A program made the position numbers and the translations under genes. The notes beneath the pieces are model-generated. The model was not told where the DNA came from. It saw nothing but the letters and a program-made list of their open reading frames with translations, and did not search any database. A stretch of DNA of 45,307 bases from Phycisphaerae bacterium. Its GTDB lineage: Bacteria; Planctomycetota; Phycisphaerae; Phycisphaerales; SM1A02. Shown one piece after another: positions 17,587 to 26,403 of this stretch (position 1 is its first letter; every line of letters starts with the position of its first letter). The stretch is from assembly GCA_018657585.1 (NCBI GenBank), contig JABHWX010000102.1, positions 1 to 45,307 on the forward strand. The letters are read 5' to 3'.

Positions 17587-18717
17587 ATGCGGAGATTGAC
17601 TTGGTACATCATGAAAAAAATGATAGTGAACTTTATAGTTCTCTTTACGTTGTTTTTTCTTCTTGGTGCAGTCATTGACATTATTGTTAATCTTGATGAA
17701 TTTGGAAAAACCGCTTCTGAAATATCTGCCGACGCTGGTTTCTTTTCGAAGATATTCAATGTTGTTCAAGTAGCTATTGGGTTTGAAGGTCCTCGCTTAT
17801 TTCAAGTATTTGCCTACCTTCATGGAGTAATCGCGATCGGTGCAATGGGATTTACTGCAGCAAGCATGTTGCGAGCACGCGAGTTTGTTGCGATTATGGC
17901 TGCAGGAATTAGTTTGCAGCGAATAGCACTTCCGTTTGTGTACGTAATGGCAGGAATAAGCGCTCTAGCTTTGGTGAATCAAGAATATATGTTGCCTCGA
18001 GTTGCACCATTACTTCTTCGAAACCACGATGAATCAATCGATAATGCAACAGCATCTTTTTCAGTCCCGTTTACAAAAGATAGTAATGGGGCTCTCCTTC
18101 TGGCACCATCGATTGATCCGAGTACTGGAATTATCACCGAGCCGTCGTTTCTAGAACGTGATGAAATTGGTAGGATGGTTCGTCAAATAAAAGCTACAAG
18201 TGCAACATGGGATACGAATACAGAGGAAGGTTGGATTCTTGAAGATGGTCTTGCTGTGGACATCGAATTTGACGAACAGACAGGGCAAGCAATAACATTC
18301 TCTCCCGTCAAAGTACATTATTATGAAACCAATTTATCCCCCCACATTCTGACGTTACGTCGGTATAGCCAATACGTCGGTATGCTTGGGATGACTCAAC
18401 TTAATCGAATGCTCGATACAAAAGGTGCCTTTGGAGATGAAACATTACTACTTCGTCACTGGTACTCACGTTTTTCTTCTATTGCAATGAACATACTCAC
18501 ACTTATCATTGTAATTCCGTTTTTTGTAACAAAAGACACAGTCGCCATTTCTAGACAAGCAGTAAAAAGTGGAGCAATCACACTTACTATTTTGTTTGGC
18601 GGTATGGTTGTTATGTTGATGCCAATTGCTGGAATACCCGCAATCGTGAGTGTGTTTCTCCCAGCAATTATTCTTATTCCAATCGCACTCCTGCGTGGTT
18701 TAACGATCAGAACCTGA
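17587..18717 (+). CDS. LptG/YjgQ-like lipopolysaccharide export permease
   Basis: A 376-residue partner of the preceding permease, with membrane helices at about residues 10-32, 60-85 and 100-120, a periplasmic beta domain and three terminal helices (about 295-372). The M-R-R-L-T-W-Y-I start is typical of the family. Only 1 nt separates it from the upstream stop, so the pair is co-transcribed and probably co-translated. LptF and LptG form a heterodimer with the LptB ATPase, which is not in this window. The presence of both implies an outer membrane with lipopolysaccharide-like lipid. The 3' end overlaps the convergent parvulin gene by 18 nt. Confidence 0.82.
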   Translation: MRRLTWYIMKKMIVNFIVLFTLFFLLGAVIDIIVNLDEFGKTASEISADAGFFSKIFNVVQVAIGFEGPRLFQVFAYLHGVIAIGAMGFTAASMLRAREFVAIMAAGISLQRIALPFVYVMAGISALALVNQEYMLPRVAPLLLRNHDESIDNATASFSVPFTKDSNGALLLAPSIDPSTGIITEPSFLERDEIGRMVRQIKATSATWDTNTEEGWILEDGLAVDIEFDEQTGQAITFSPVKVHYYETNLSPHILTLRRYSQYVGMLGMTQLNRMLDTKGAFGDETLLLRHWYSRFSSIAMNILTLIIVIPFFVTKDTVAISRQAVKSGAITLTILFGGMVVMLMPIAGIPAIVSVFLPAIILIPIALLRGLTIRT

Positions 18718-19635
18718 TGGGTTTATCAAGTGCTGGTCGAATATTCTTACATTAACTTTTTCGATAACCTTTTGCGCAATCTTCTCCATTTGGAAACGTT
18801 CTTGCGCCAACGTGGTTAGCCGTCGCATTTCATTTTCTACATCTTCAAAAATTGCAGTAGGAGTAGACGGAGTACCTGTAACGGTAAGCAGAACCCATCT
18901 GTCTCCAATGAAAATAGGCTCAGAGAATTCGTTGACTTTTGCAGTTGAAATTGATTCGCGGATGGTTGAAGGCCATGCTGGGTCTGAGGTTGATATAGGG
19001 TTGACGAGACCACCAAGCGATGCCGAAGGGTCAATGGAAACTTCAAGGGCAACGTCAGAAAACGTTTCGCCATCTTGTAATCGAACGATTGTTTCGTTTG
19101 CTTCTCCTAGCGTTGTTAAGACAATTATTCGTGCAGGGTACTTTGGTCCATGCACAATGGAATACATCCGTTTAACAGCTTCGTCACCTACCTCGATTTC
19201 ACTGGTAAGTTTTCGTAGTGCTGCGTTTCTCCAAAGAAGTTGAGATTTTCGTTCTGGACCAATACCTCGATCTTGAAGGATTTTATTAATCGAGTCCTCG
19301 TTAGTTCGTGAACTCAATGAAAGCAAAATATCTTCTTCATACCGAAGATCAGTTTGTAAAACTTCAAAACCATTTGTTGCAAGTTCATTTTCTAGTGCTG
19401 TAGTTAGGATTAAATCATCAAGAATTTCCTGCCCACTGCATTCCATAAGAGCAATCCACAAATCTTCTTGACGAATAGTACTATTATTGATTGTTGCAAC
19501 AATTGGCGATTTGACCTGTATCTTCATTGTTGCCTGCTGAATTGGAGGAGTAGCCTGTTTTTGGCAAGCAGAAGCGCTTAGAAAAAGGCATAACAGAAGG
19601 GGCAATCTGGACGCTACAATGGGTTGTATTAACAT
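18700..19635 (-). CDS. PpiC-type peptidyl-prolyl isomerase lipoprotein (SurA/PrsA-like)
   Basis: A predicted exported parvulin-like foldase of 311 residues. The leader ends in L-S-A-S-A-C, a plausible lipobox, so it is probably a lipoprotein. An N-terminal helical chaperone-like part (about 45-170) precedes a rotamase-like domain with A-R-I-I-V-L-T-T, G-E-T-F-S-D-V-A, S-I-D-P-S-A-S-L-G-G and an E-P-I-F-I-G-D-R-W-V-L-L end. The frame is open to an ATG at 19665, but the ATG at 19635 gives the neater signal peptide and has TATCCT about 10 nt upstream. That start overlaps the start codon of the divergent zinc-ribbon gene. Confidence 0.8.
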   Translation of the reverse strand: MLIQPIVASRLPLLLCLFLSASACQKQATPPIQQATMKIQVKSPIVATINNSTIRQEDLWIALMECSGQEILDDLILTTALENELATNGFEVLQTDLRYEEDILLSLSSRTNEDSINKILQDRGIGPERKSQLLWRNAALRKLTSEIEVGDEAVKRMYSIVHGPKYPARIIVLTTLGEANETIVRLQDGETFSDVALEVSIDPSASLGGLVNPISTSDPAWPSTIRESISTAKVNEFSEPIFIGDRWVLLTVTGTPSTPTAIFEDVENEMRRLTTLAQERFQMEKIAQKVIEKVNVRIFDQHLINPSGSDR

Positions 19636-20308
19636 GGCTAAGCAAAGGATACTCGTCTGCCCCATCTGTGGGGAGACTCAGCAAGAAACTTCAGTATGCA
19701 AAGTGTGCAGTAGCTCACTTGATGCAGATGGTTTGCTGCATGCAGAAGGGTCTATAGGTCCTTGGTGGGCAAGGGACCAGCAATCGCCCTTTAGCCCAGG
19801 TATGACCTACGATCATATTGCAGAATTGGCTCGTCGAGGGGATATAGAACGTCATACGATCCTGCGTGGGCCTACTACAAGGCAATTATGGAAAGTAGCC
19901 CGTAGGGTGCCCGGAATTGCCCACATCCTTGGTAGATGCCATAATTGCGGCGAGCATGTTGATCCACACGCACGTGCTTGTGATGCGTGCAATGTGCCAT
20001 TTTTAACGTTTAGAGACCGCAATAATTTTGGAGTGGATGTTACCGTTCCTTCAGAGGGGAAGTTTGATGGGATGTCTTCATTTCTTTCGGACACATCGAT
20101 TCTTGATACACAATCCACGCCTTTAACATTGCCGACTCGTTCTGAGGAGAGCAAGCACGCCGTTGAGGAAGGTATCGGTTCCCCCCAGTTCCATGCACTT
20201 CAACGGAAACTCAGGCAGGGTGGCAGGACAATTAAAATGCTGTCCATAGCGTTGACGATTTGTTTTATTGCCCTAGTCTTCGTTGTATTGGCATTGATAA
20301 ACCGCTAG
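19634..20308 (+). CDS. zinc-ribbon protein with GYF-like domain and C-terminal membrane anchor
   Basis: A 224-residue protein. It opens with C-P-I-C ... C-K-V-C (a zinc ribbon), then a GYF-like module: G-P-W-W-A-R-D, P-F-S-P-G-M-T-Y, R-R-G-D-I and I-L-R-G-P-T-T-R-Q-L-W. A second zinc ribbon (C-H-N-C ... C-D-A-C) follows. After a polar linker one hydrophobic helix (about residues 200-220) anchors the C-terminus. Function is unknown; the layout suggests a membrane-tethered protein-interaction module. Start chosen at M-A-K-Q-R-I rather than the upstream M-G-C-I-N. TACAAT at 19615-19620 lies 13 nt before the ATG. Confidence 0.75.
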   Translation: MAKQRILVCPICGETQQETSVCKVCSSSLDADGLLHAEGSIGPWWARDQQSPFSPGMTYDHIAELARRGDIERHTILRGPTTRQLWKVARRVPGIAHILGRCHNCGEHVDPHARACDACNVPFLTFRDRNNFGVDVTVPSEGKFDGMSSFLSDTSILDTQSTPLTLPTRSEESKHAVEEGIGSPQFHALQRKLRQGGRTIKMLSIALTICFIALVFVVLALINR

Positions 20309-20434
20309 TTATTACCGGACTTTTCGCCTTCTTTCAACGGAGATTATCGTAAGTCGCATCATCCTGCCGATGGCAAGACGACCACATTGATTTGTGGCGC
20401 ACTCGGCAGCGTGGTTCATGCCGAATTGACCTCG

Positions 20435-20445
20435 GACAGGATGTC
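20435..20445 (+). promoter_or_regulatory. possible CsrA site in the fliW leader
   Basis: GACA-GGA-TGTC forms a small hairpin with GGA as the loop, 60 nt before the fliW ATG. GGA in a hairpin loop is the hallmark of CsrA/RsmA binding. Several more GGA trinucleotides follow up to the Shine-Dalgarno AAGGAAAG. The rest of the 20309-20505 spacer shows no coding frame and no good sigma-28 promoter. Confidence 0.35.
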
Positions 20446-20505
20446 GCCTGCTGCAGTAGCGGGACACCGAAGGATTCATAGAACCAGACAAGGAAAGCCC
20501 AGAGA

Positions 20506-20949
20506 ATGAATGTACAAACGACTCGTTTCGGAACAGTCGAAGTTGACGACAGCAGAATCCTAGAGTTTCCCTCTGGGTTACTTGGCTTCTCAAGTTATAC
20601 GCAGTACGCACTTCTTCAACCAGACAACGATGGGTTATTCTTTTGGTTGCAGTCAACAGAGGCTGCAGAGTTAGCGTTCGTAGTAACCGATCCCTCCACG
20701 TGGGTTCCTGATTACCAAGCAACTGTTAGAAAAGAACAGATGGAAGATTTACAGCTTTCAACCCTAGAAACTGCGCAGACTTTTGTAATTGTAAATAAGT
20801 ATGACCAAACATTGACCGTTAATTTGCAAGGTCCAATTATCGTAAATTTAGCTAATCACCAAGCGATGCAATTAGTACTTGCTGACAAGAGGTGGACAAC
20901 TCGGCACGAAATCGTACGGCTCACTACACAGGAACGATTGACTGCATAA
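20506..20949 (+). CDS. fliW: flagellar assembly factor FliW
   Basis: A 147-residue cytosolic protein that binds flagellin and antagonises CsrA, linking flagellin level to translation. The family signature is clear: T-R-F-G-T-V-E-V then I-L-E-F-P-S-G-L-L-G-F at residues 6-28, F-F-W-L-Q-S, and L-Q-G-P-I-I-V-N near residues 107-114. Length is normal. A Shine-Dalgarno AAGGAAAG precedes the ATG. It is followed 81 nt later by csrA, the standard partner, so the organism is probably flagellated, though no flagellar structural gene is present here. Confidence 0.92.
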   Translation: MNVQTTRFGTVEVDDSRILEFPSGLLGFSSYTQYALLQPDNDGLFFWLQSTEAAELAFVVTDPSTWVPDYQATVRKEQMEDLQLSTLETAQTFVIVNKYDQTLTVNLQGPIIVNLANHQAMQLVLADKRWTTRHEIVRLTTQERLTA

Positions 20950-20968
20950 TTTTGAATAGACCATGCGT

Positions 20969-21026
20969 TCGCCCAGGGAAGGGCGACAGAGCTGCTTTTA
21001 TAGCAGCGTACCTTGAGGAAGGATCC
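20969..21026 (+). promoter_or_regulatory. csrA leader hairpins with GGA motifs
   Basis: Between fliW and csrA are two hairpins. TCGCCC-AGGGAA-GGGCGA (20969-20986) carries GGGA in its loop. GCTGCT-TTTAT-AGCAGC (20991-21007) follows. The csrA Shine-Dalgarno GAGGAAGGATCC (21015-21026) then contains two further GGA triplets. This arrangement is what CsrA autoregulation would need: a loop site plus a site over the ribosome-binding sequence. Confidence 0.45.
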
Positions 21027-21030
21027 TAAC

Positions 21031-21264
21031 ATGCTAGTGCTATCACGCCATAAAGACGAGACAATTATGATTGGTGACGACATTGAATTAACAATAGTTG
21101 ACATCCGAGGCGATAAGGTGAGGGTGGGAATTAAAGCCCCTTCTTCAATTCCTGTACATCGCAAGGAAGTTTACGACGCTATTCGAAAAGAAAATGAGGG
21201 TGCTTCAACCTTCGAGCGTTCTGACTTGAACGAGATTCCACCACCACGTATTGCCCGATTCTAG
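21031..21264 (+). CDS. csrA: carbon storage regulator CsrA
   Basis: A 77-residue RNA-binding dimer that represses translation by covering GGA motifs. It starts M-L-V-L-S-R-H-K-D-E and continues I-M-I-G-D-D-I-E-L-T-I-V and G-D-K-V-R-V-G-I-K-A-P, with the binding residues R6 and R44 region and V-H-R-K-E-V-Y near residues 42-48. The start at 21031 rather than 21013 follows from the family N-terminus and the strong Shine-Dalgarno GAGGAAGGA. A C-terminal extension of about 20 residues ends P-P-P-R-I-A-R-F. FliW, its protein antagonist, is encoded immediately upstream. Confidence 0.96.
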   Translation: MLVLSRHKDETIMIGDDIELTIVDIRGDKVRVGIKAPSSIPVHRKEVYDAIRKENEGASTFERSDLNEIPPPRIARF

Positions 21265-21297
21265 TTAACGTAACTTATTGGTAACACACAAGATAAG

Positions 21298-22533
21298 TTA
21301 ACTCGGAGTTGATTTATCCTGTGTGAGTGCGCGTTTAGTCAGCTCTTTGCCAAGTTCAACGCCGGGTTGATCGTATGGGTTGATTTTCATTATTCGCCCA
21401 GCGATAGCAACTGCATTTTGCCAAAGTGCGATGAATTGTCCTATTGAATGAGCGTTTAGAGAGGGCATTGTTAATGTCCATGTTTTTTGTCCTGCATCTC
21501 GCACGGCTTCCTCTGTGGCTACTTTTTGAGCATGGAGTAACGTTCCCAGTGATTTGCCACATAGCCAAGAGAGTGAGGTCGAGATGGGTTGGTCTCCAAG
21601 AGAGACATCAATTTCATCGGTAACTTCTACAAACCCAATCACTTTGTCGGTAGGACCCTCCCGCCAAAGCTGAAGCATACTGTGTTGATCAGTTGCGCCT
21701 AATGCGGTCATAGGTGAAGGCCCGACTCTCACCTTATCACTGTTCACCTTCCCAAGTGATTCAGCCCAGAGCTGTACATACCACTCTGAGAGTTGAACAA
21801 GACGATCGCAATATGGCATCATTACTTGAATGTTGAAGCCATCTTGCATTGCAGAAATGAGAGCAGTTGCTAAATCCCCAGCAGGATTGTTTTGCAGTTG
21901 CTTGCAGAGATCATCCATCTGTCTTGCACCATCGAGAAGTGGTTCGATTTCAATGCCACAGAGAGCGATTGGAAATAACCCGACTGGAGACAGTACGCTG
22001 AATCGTCCTCCAACTCCATCCGGTACGGGGAGAACTTCCCAGCCATTTTCAGTTGCGTATGATCTTAAATCACCGCTTTTTCCACAGATTGCAACATACC
22101 TTGCTGAAGGTAGTGCATTCTGGGTTGCCATCAATAGGGCGCCAATCTCAGCCGTCCCGCCAGACTTTGAAACTACAACTACAACTGTCTCAGAACTATC
22201 CGTTAGTTTTTTAATTGTGTTTTGGAAAGTATTTGGGTCAATATTATCAAGAACATATACATTCTTTGTGGCATTTTCTTTAAGTGCTTGGTAAAGCGCC
22301 TTAGTTCCAAGGGCAGATCCACCAATACCAAGGACAAGTATATTTTTGCAGGGTTGAAGTGAAGCAACAACTGCATCAATTGCAGATAGGTGTTCGCTTT
22401 GCATTGGTTCTCGCCACAATGTTCTCCATCGCTCATCATCCTTGCCAATATGATCGTTAGCAGAAATAATTGCATCTTTAGAACAGATGGTATTGTGGGT
22501 GTCAAAGTGTATTGTGAGTTCGATGGTATCCAT
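21298..22533 (-). CDS. pgi: glucose-6-phosphate isomerase
   Basis: A 411-residue enzyme interconverting glucose-6-phosphate and fructose-6-phosphate. SIS-domain motifs are visible: L-V-L-G-I-G-G-S-A-L-G-T, V-V-S-K-S-G-G-T-A-E, G-V-G-G-R-F-S-V-L-S-P-V-G and the C-terminal Y-D-Q-P-G-V-E-L-G-K. It is a shorter bacterial form than the E. coli enzyme, with no missing motif. It lies 6 nt after the stop of the cystathionine gamma-lyase/synthase gene and so is probably the third gene of that operon, although the pathway is different. Confidence 0.94.
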   Translation of the reverse strand: MDTIELTIHFDTHNTICSKDAIISANDHIGKDDERWRTLWREPMQSEHLSAIDAVVASLQPCKNILVLGIGGSALGTKALYQALKENATKNVYVLDNIDPNTFQNTIKKLTDSSETVVVVVSKSGGTAEIGALLMATQNALPSARYVAICGKSGDLRSYATENGWEVLPVPDGVGGRFSVLSPVGLFPIALCGIEIEPLLDGARQMDDLCKQLQNNPAGDLATALISAMQDGFNIQVMMPYCDRLVQLSEWYVQLWAESLGKVNSDKVRVGPSPMTALGATDQHSMLQLWREGPTDKVIGFVEVTDEIDVSLGDQPISTSLSWLCGKSLGTLLHAQKVATEEAVRDAGQKTWTLTMPSLNAHSIGQFIALWQNAVAIAGRIMKINPYDQPGVELGKELTKRALTQDKSTPS

Positions 22534-22539
22534 ACGGGT

Positions 22540-23733
22540 TTACGTCAATGCTTGTTCTAAATCATTGATAAGGTCTCTGCAGTCTTCAATCCCAACACTC
22601 AGCCTAACGAGTCCATCTTCGATGCCGAGATCAGCCCTCATTTCCTGTGGAACTGAAGCATGCGTCATAATCGCAGGATGCTCGACGAGTGATTCGACTC
22701 CGCCAAGAGACTCTGCGAGCGAAAAGACTTGGAGTTTTTCAAGGAAGGATTTTGATTTCTCAATTCCACCATTCAGGACGCATGTAATCATTCCGCCTCC
22801 TGCGAGTTCATTATCGATGTGCATTTGTTTTTTTGCCACTTCGTGTTGAGGGTGGGAGGGGAGCCCAGGATAAATTACTCGTTCGATTTCTTTGTGTGAT
22901 TCCAACCAACTTGCAATAGCAAGTGCACTTTCGCAGTGGCGACGCATGCGGAGTGACAATGTCTTAATTCCTCTTAGCACAAGGTATGAGTCGAATGGGC
23001 TTAGGATTGGACCTGCTGAGTTGTGTACAAAACGAATTCGTTCTGCGAGTTGCTCATCTCCAGTAACAAGAATACCAGAGACGACATCACTGTGACCGCC
23101 AAGATATTTTGTTGCAGAATGCATCACAATATCGAACCCAAGATCAATTGGATGTTGTAAGGCTGGTGTGGCGAACGTGTTGTCACAAGCCAACAATATC
23201 CCTCGATCTTTTGCAATCGAAACAACTCCCGCAAGATCTACAAGTTTGAGCATTGGATTTGTTGGTGTTTCGATCCAGATGAGTTTTGTTTTATCCGTAA
23301 TCGCCGGCTCAAGCAATTGCAAGTTTGTGAGATCGATGAAAGAAAAGTTTAATCCAGCGGATCGTTGCTTTACTTGACTGAAGAGGCGATTAGTTCCACC
23401 GTATAGATCGTCCATTGCAATGACATGATCCCCAGAATCAAGAAGATCTAGTGTTGTTGAAACAGCAGCCATACCACTAGCAAAGGCAAAACCACCGTAC
23501 GATGCATCTTGTTCTTCTGTAAGGGTGGAACCCTCGAGCCGTGCGATGCATCGCTCTAGAGCATACCGTGTTGGATTATGGCTTCTTGTGTATTCAAACC
23601 CTTTGTGAACGCCCGGAGATTCTTGGGCGTAGGTTGATGATAGGAAAATAGGAGGCATCACTGCCCCTGTTACCTGTTCGTAGGATTGTCCAGCATGGAT
23701 TACTTTTGAATCAAAATGTGTGTCGTTCTTCAA
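22540..23733 (-). CDS. cystathionine gamma-lyase/gamma-synthase (Cys/Met metabolism PLP enzyme)
   Basis: A 397-residue PLP enzyme of the Cys/Met metabolism family. The pyridoxal-phosphate lysine is K209 in H-S-A-T-K-Y-L-G-G-H-S-D. Other motifs are Y-T-R-S-H-N-P-T-R, F-A-S-G-M-A-A and I-E-T-P-T-N-P. Gamma-synthase, gamma-lyase and homocysteine lyases cannot be told apart by motif alone. The 4-nt overlap with cystathionine beta-synthase upstream favours gamma-lyase, so the pair would run reverse transsulfuration from homocysteine to cysteine. Confidence 0.88.
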   Translation of the reverse strand: MKNDTHFDSKVIHAGQSYEQVTGAVMPPIFLSSTYAQESPGVHKGFEYTRSHNPTRYALERCIARLEGSTLTEEQDASYGGFAFASGMAAVSTTLDLLDSGDHVIAMDDLYGGTNRLFSQVKQRSAGLNFSFIDLTNLQLLEPAITDKTKLIWIETPTNPMLKLVDLAGVVSIAKDRGILLACDNTFATPALQHPIDLGFDIVMHSATKYLGGHSDVVSGILVTGDEQLAERIRFVHNSAGPILSPFDSYLVLRGIKTLSLRMRRHCESALAIASWLESHKEIERVIYPGLPSHPQHEVAKKQMHIDNELAGGGMITCVLNGGIEKSKSFLEKLQVFSLAESLGGVESLVEHPAIMTHASVPQEMRADLGIEDGLVRLSVGIEDCRDLINDLEQALT

Positions 23734-25124
23734 CGTGGCAACTGCTTTCTTAGATGTGTTATAAGATCAATTTTTGTAATGAGCCCTAAATAATTACCTT
23801 CATCAAATACAATAGCGACTTTATCTTCAGCGAAGAGGGGAAGGAGCGCTTCGATGGGGGCATTCGAGGGAAGTGTCGATAGTTCGGTAGTCATAAAGTC
23901 ACTTACGGGTTTTGAAAAGTTCTCATTGTCCTGAGTTACTGCCAGCAAAATATCGCTTTCGTCAAGAATTCCAACGACTTCACTATTGTCATTGAGAACT
24001 GCCATTTGGCTAATATCGTACAAGCGCATGTTTTTGATAGCTTGTATAACTGGTAGTGATTCAGTAAGCGTGAAATCTTCTTGGGAGGCATGCCTTCTCG
24101 CGATGAGATCTCGAAGGTCTCCATGGCTGTTACGGTTTATGAACCCCTGATCGAGCATCCAGTAATCATTGAACATTTTGCTTAGATATTTTGAGCCGTG
24201 GTCACACGCAAACGTGACAACTCTTTTTGGTTCGGTTTGTTCCTTGCACCACATTAAAGCAGCAGCAAGCAATGAACCGGTAGATGAGCCAGCAAGTACG
24301 CCTTCTTTGCGAAGCAAATCTCTAGCAATATTAAATGTATCTCTGTCGCTTACGTAGTACGCTTTGGATACAAGGTCAAGGTCAGTAATTGATGGAACAA
24401 AATCTTCTCCTATCCCTTCAACGAGCCACGAGCCTGCCGGAACAGTTTTGCCATCATTGACAAGTGGTGCGAGAACGGAGCCCTCTGGGTCAGCGAGGAT
24501 AATCTCGATATCAGGATTTTGTTCTTTTAAGTATCGGCCTACTCCAGTGATGGTTCCGCCAGACCCGACCCCAATAACTACTGCGTCGACATGCCGATCC
24601 ATTTGTTTCCAAATTTCTGGTCCAGTTGTTTTGTAGTGTGCCTCAACATTTGCGTCGTTTGAAAATTGATTTACAAAGTACCAACCATTTTCATCCGCAA
24701 GGCGTTTCGCAACATCTTGATAGTATTCCGGATGTCCCTTTTCTACATCACTCCGTGCCATAATAACTTCAGCGCCCATTGCTCGAAGATGAGCAATTTT
24801 TCCTTCACTCATTTTATCCGGAACAACAACAGTAATTTCATAGCCCTTGAGCGAAGAGATAAGCGCAAGCGAGATTCCAGTATTTCCAGCAGTTGCTTCA
24901 ATAATACGAACACCATCTTTAAGATGCCCGTCTCGTTCAGCTTTCTCAATCATGGTGATGGCTATGCGATCCTTTATGGATTGTCCAGGGTTTTGCGATT
25001 CAAGTTTTAAGAAAAGTTCGCATGGCCCTGCGTCGAAGCCGTGAATTTTTAACATTGGAGTTTTGCCTACTAGGTCTAAAACCGAGTCAACAACAACGAG
25101 GGAATCTTGGGTGAGTTCTTGCAT
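23730..25124 (-). CDS. cystathionine beta-synthase
   Basis: A 464-residue PLP enzyme condensing serine with homocysteine. The catalytic lysine is K51 in N-P-G-Q-S-I-K-D-R; E-A-T-A-G-N-T-G-I-S and G-V-G-S-G-G-T-I-T-G-V-G follow. The V-E-K-G-H-P-E-Y-Y motif is more typical of cystathionine beta-synthase than of cysteine synthase. A C-terminal pair of CBS domains (about 340-460) includes V-L-N-D-N-S-E-V-V-G-I-L-D-E and would sense an adenosyl ligand. First gene of the transsulfuration operon. No Shine-Dalgarno sequence; TACACT (minus strand, 25131-25136) lies 6 nt before the ATG. Confidence 0.9.
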   Translation of the reverse strand: MQELTQDSLVVVDSVLDLVGKTPMLKIHGFDAGPCELFLKLESQNPGQSIKDRIAITMIEKAERDGHLKDGVRIIEATAGNTGISLALISSLKGYEITVVVPDKMSEGKIAHLRAMGAEVIMARSDVEKGHPEYYQDVAKRLADENGWYFVNQFSNDANVEAHYKTTGPEIWKQMDRHVDAVVIGVGSGGTITGVGRYLKEQNPDIEIILADPEGSVLAPLVNDGKTVPAGSWLVEGIGEDFVPSITDLDLVSKAYYVSDRDTFNIARDLLRKEGVLAGSSTGSLLAAALMWCKEQTEPKRVVTFACDHGSKYLSKMFNDYWMLDQGFINRNSHGDLRDLIARRHASQEDFTLTESLPVIQAIKNMRLYDISQMAVLNDNSEVVGILDESDILLAVTQDNENFSKPVSDFMTTELSTLPSNAPIEALLPLFAEDKVAIVFDEGNYLGLITKIDLITHLRKQLPR

Positions 25125-25142
25125 CTGTGCAGTGTACTCTTA

Positions 25143-25177
25143 TTAAAAAAAGGCGGTCACACAAAAGTGTGACCGCC
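25143..25177 (-). terminator. strong rho-independent terminator of the pseudopilin gene
   Basis: On the minus strand a GC-rich 11-bp stem, GGCGGTCACAC-TTTT-GTGTGACCGCC, is followed by a run of seven Ts. It lies just after the 400-residue pseudopilin gene. The promoter region of the next gene, cystathionine beta-synthase, would overlap this hairpin. Confidence 0.9.
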
Positions 25178-25200
25178 CTATAAAGGAAACAAAACAAATA

Positions 25201-26403
25201 TTATTTTGAAATAGTGTCTCGGCCACGAGCGCCGAATTTTGTATGGGTGTGTCCAGTCCACCTTACATCAGTAATTTCATTCGCATCAGCGTAGTAACCA
25301 TTTTCATTATCGAAAGTCATGTTTACGATTTGAAGACCGCCAAGTCGTTGAGGTCCGGGCATGTCTTGTACAGCAAGACCACTGTCAATCATAAAGTCAT
25401 TCATCATATATGTTTTCACTGAGCCATCCACAAATACGCATACTGGTTCTGAGTCTGGGTGTGCGTTGTAATGGCTTGGTTCGCAACCGTCGTAACAGCC
25501 ATCACCGTCAAGGAACCATGTTCCCATTGATGAAAGTCGCCGGCTACATTCGTTTGCAGAAAGGTTTTGTAACCAGTGGTGTTCCATGAGCCACGTTTTG
25601 TTTGCTGGGTATTTCGATTGCGAAATTGTTGGTGGCTTGAATCCGCGAGGTGAGTTCATTGGATCAGTTGGAAACAAGGAAGCTTCTATATAGTATTGGT
25701 AGACAACTGGGTTGTACATCAAACAAGGAGAGATACAGTAACTTGATGGTATGCCAAGCATATTTGATGTGATGATGTCATCTGCACCACTGTGTACTTC
25801 GTGCATGGCACTTGTTGGACAGTATGAACCAGAGTTATCTTCGCAATTCTCAATTGCTTTTAGTGGAACGGTGTCTTTTGGGGAGAAGTATGCGTCGTGG
25901 AGAGGTTTGCCTTCCATGTACTCAGCAACCTGTAAAGCGTTTGGGTATCGCCAAGTTCCGTAACCACGTTTTCCAGTGCTGCTAGTAGTGTCTCCACTTT
26001 CGAAACAATAAGGAGCGATACCGCCGGTTTCCCCGCCGCACCAAGTTGGTGTTCCAATGAAGTAAATATAACCATTGCCGTCGTATTCACCCAACTTAAT
26101 ACCCATTGGGTATGTGTTTGCTACTTGCAAGGAGTTGATTGCTGTTTCAATGCCCATTCCCAAACGAGAACCACTTGAGAGGTTGTCAGGTGCAGTTGTA
26201 AAGTTACGGTCGTTGTGGTCCGAAGCGTATGTTTGCAATGCAATCATGACTTGGTGCATGTTTGATTTTGATTGTGTTACCTTGGCACTGTCACGAGCTT
26301 TCTGAACAGCGGGAACCAAGATGCCTACGAGAAGAGCGATAATCGATATGACGACCAGCAACTCAACGATAGTGAAACCCGGTAAATGTTGCTTGTCTTT
26401 CAT
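25201..26403 (-). CDS. large prepilin-like protein (planctomycetal type II pseudopilin)
   Basis: A 400-residue protein with the classic leader [21 protein letters not shown], carrying the processing glycine and Glu5, followed by [11 protein letters not shown]. Planctomycetes carry many such pseudopilin-like proteins with large C-terminal globular domains. The body here includes W-R-Y-P-N-A-L-Q and a histidine- and aspartate-rich segment near residues 310-330. It is a monocistronic gene with a Shine-Dalgarno AAGGA and its own strong terminator, suggesting independent and possibly high expression. The domain outside the leader is not recognised. Confidence 0.78.
   Translation of the reverse strand: MKDKQHLPGFTIVELLVVISIIALLVGILVPAVQKARDSAKVTQSKSNMHQVMIALQTYASDHNDRNFTTAPDNLSSGSRLGMGIETAINSLQVANTYPMGIKLGEYDGNGYIYFIGTPTWCGGETGGIAPYCFESGDTTSSTGKRGYGTWRYPNALQVAEYMEGKPLHDAYFSPKDTVPLKAIENCEDNSGSYCPTSAMHEVHSGADDIITSNMLGIPSSYCISPCLMYNPVVYQYYIEASLFPTDPMNSPRGFKPPTISQSKYPANKTWLMEHHWLQNLSANECSRRLSSMGTWFLDGDGCYDGCEPSHYNAHPDSEPVCVFVDGSVKTYMMNDFMIDSGLAVQDMPGPQRLGGLQIVNMTFDNENGYYADANEITDVRWTGHTHTKFGARGRDTISK

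Noticed and set aside
20350-20373. Sigma-28 flagellar promoter before fliW
   Set aside because: TAAGTCGC and GCCGATGG resemble the two halves, but the spacer is 8 nt instead of about 11, so it is not supported.
20312-20722. 136-codon frame on the minus strand opposite fliW
   Set aside because: It lies mostly antisense to the well-supported fliW, its translation is rich in R, S and C without any family pattern, and no ribosome site is present.
21271-21300. Bidirectional terminator between csrA and pgi
   Set aside because: TAACTTAT/ATAAGTTA is an A+T-rich 8-bp stem with a 14-nt loop and no T-run, and one arm covers the pgi stop codon; too weak to call.
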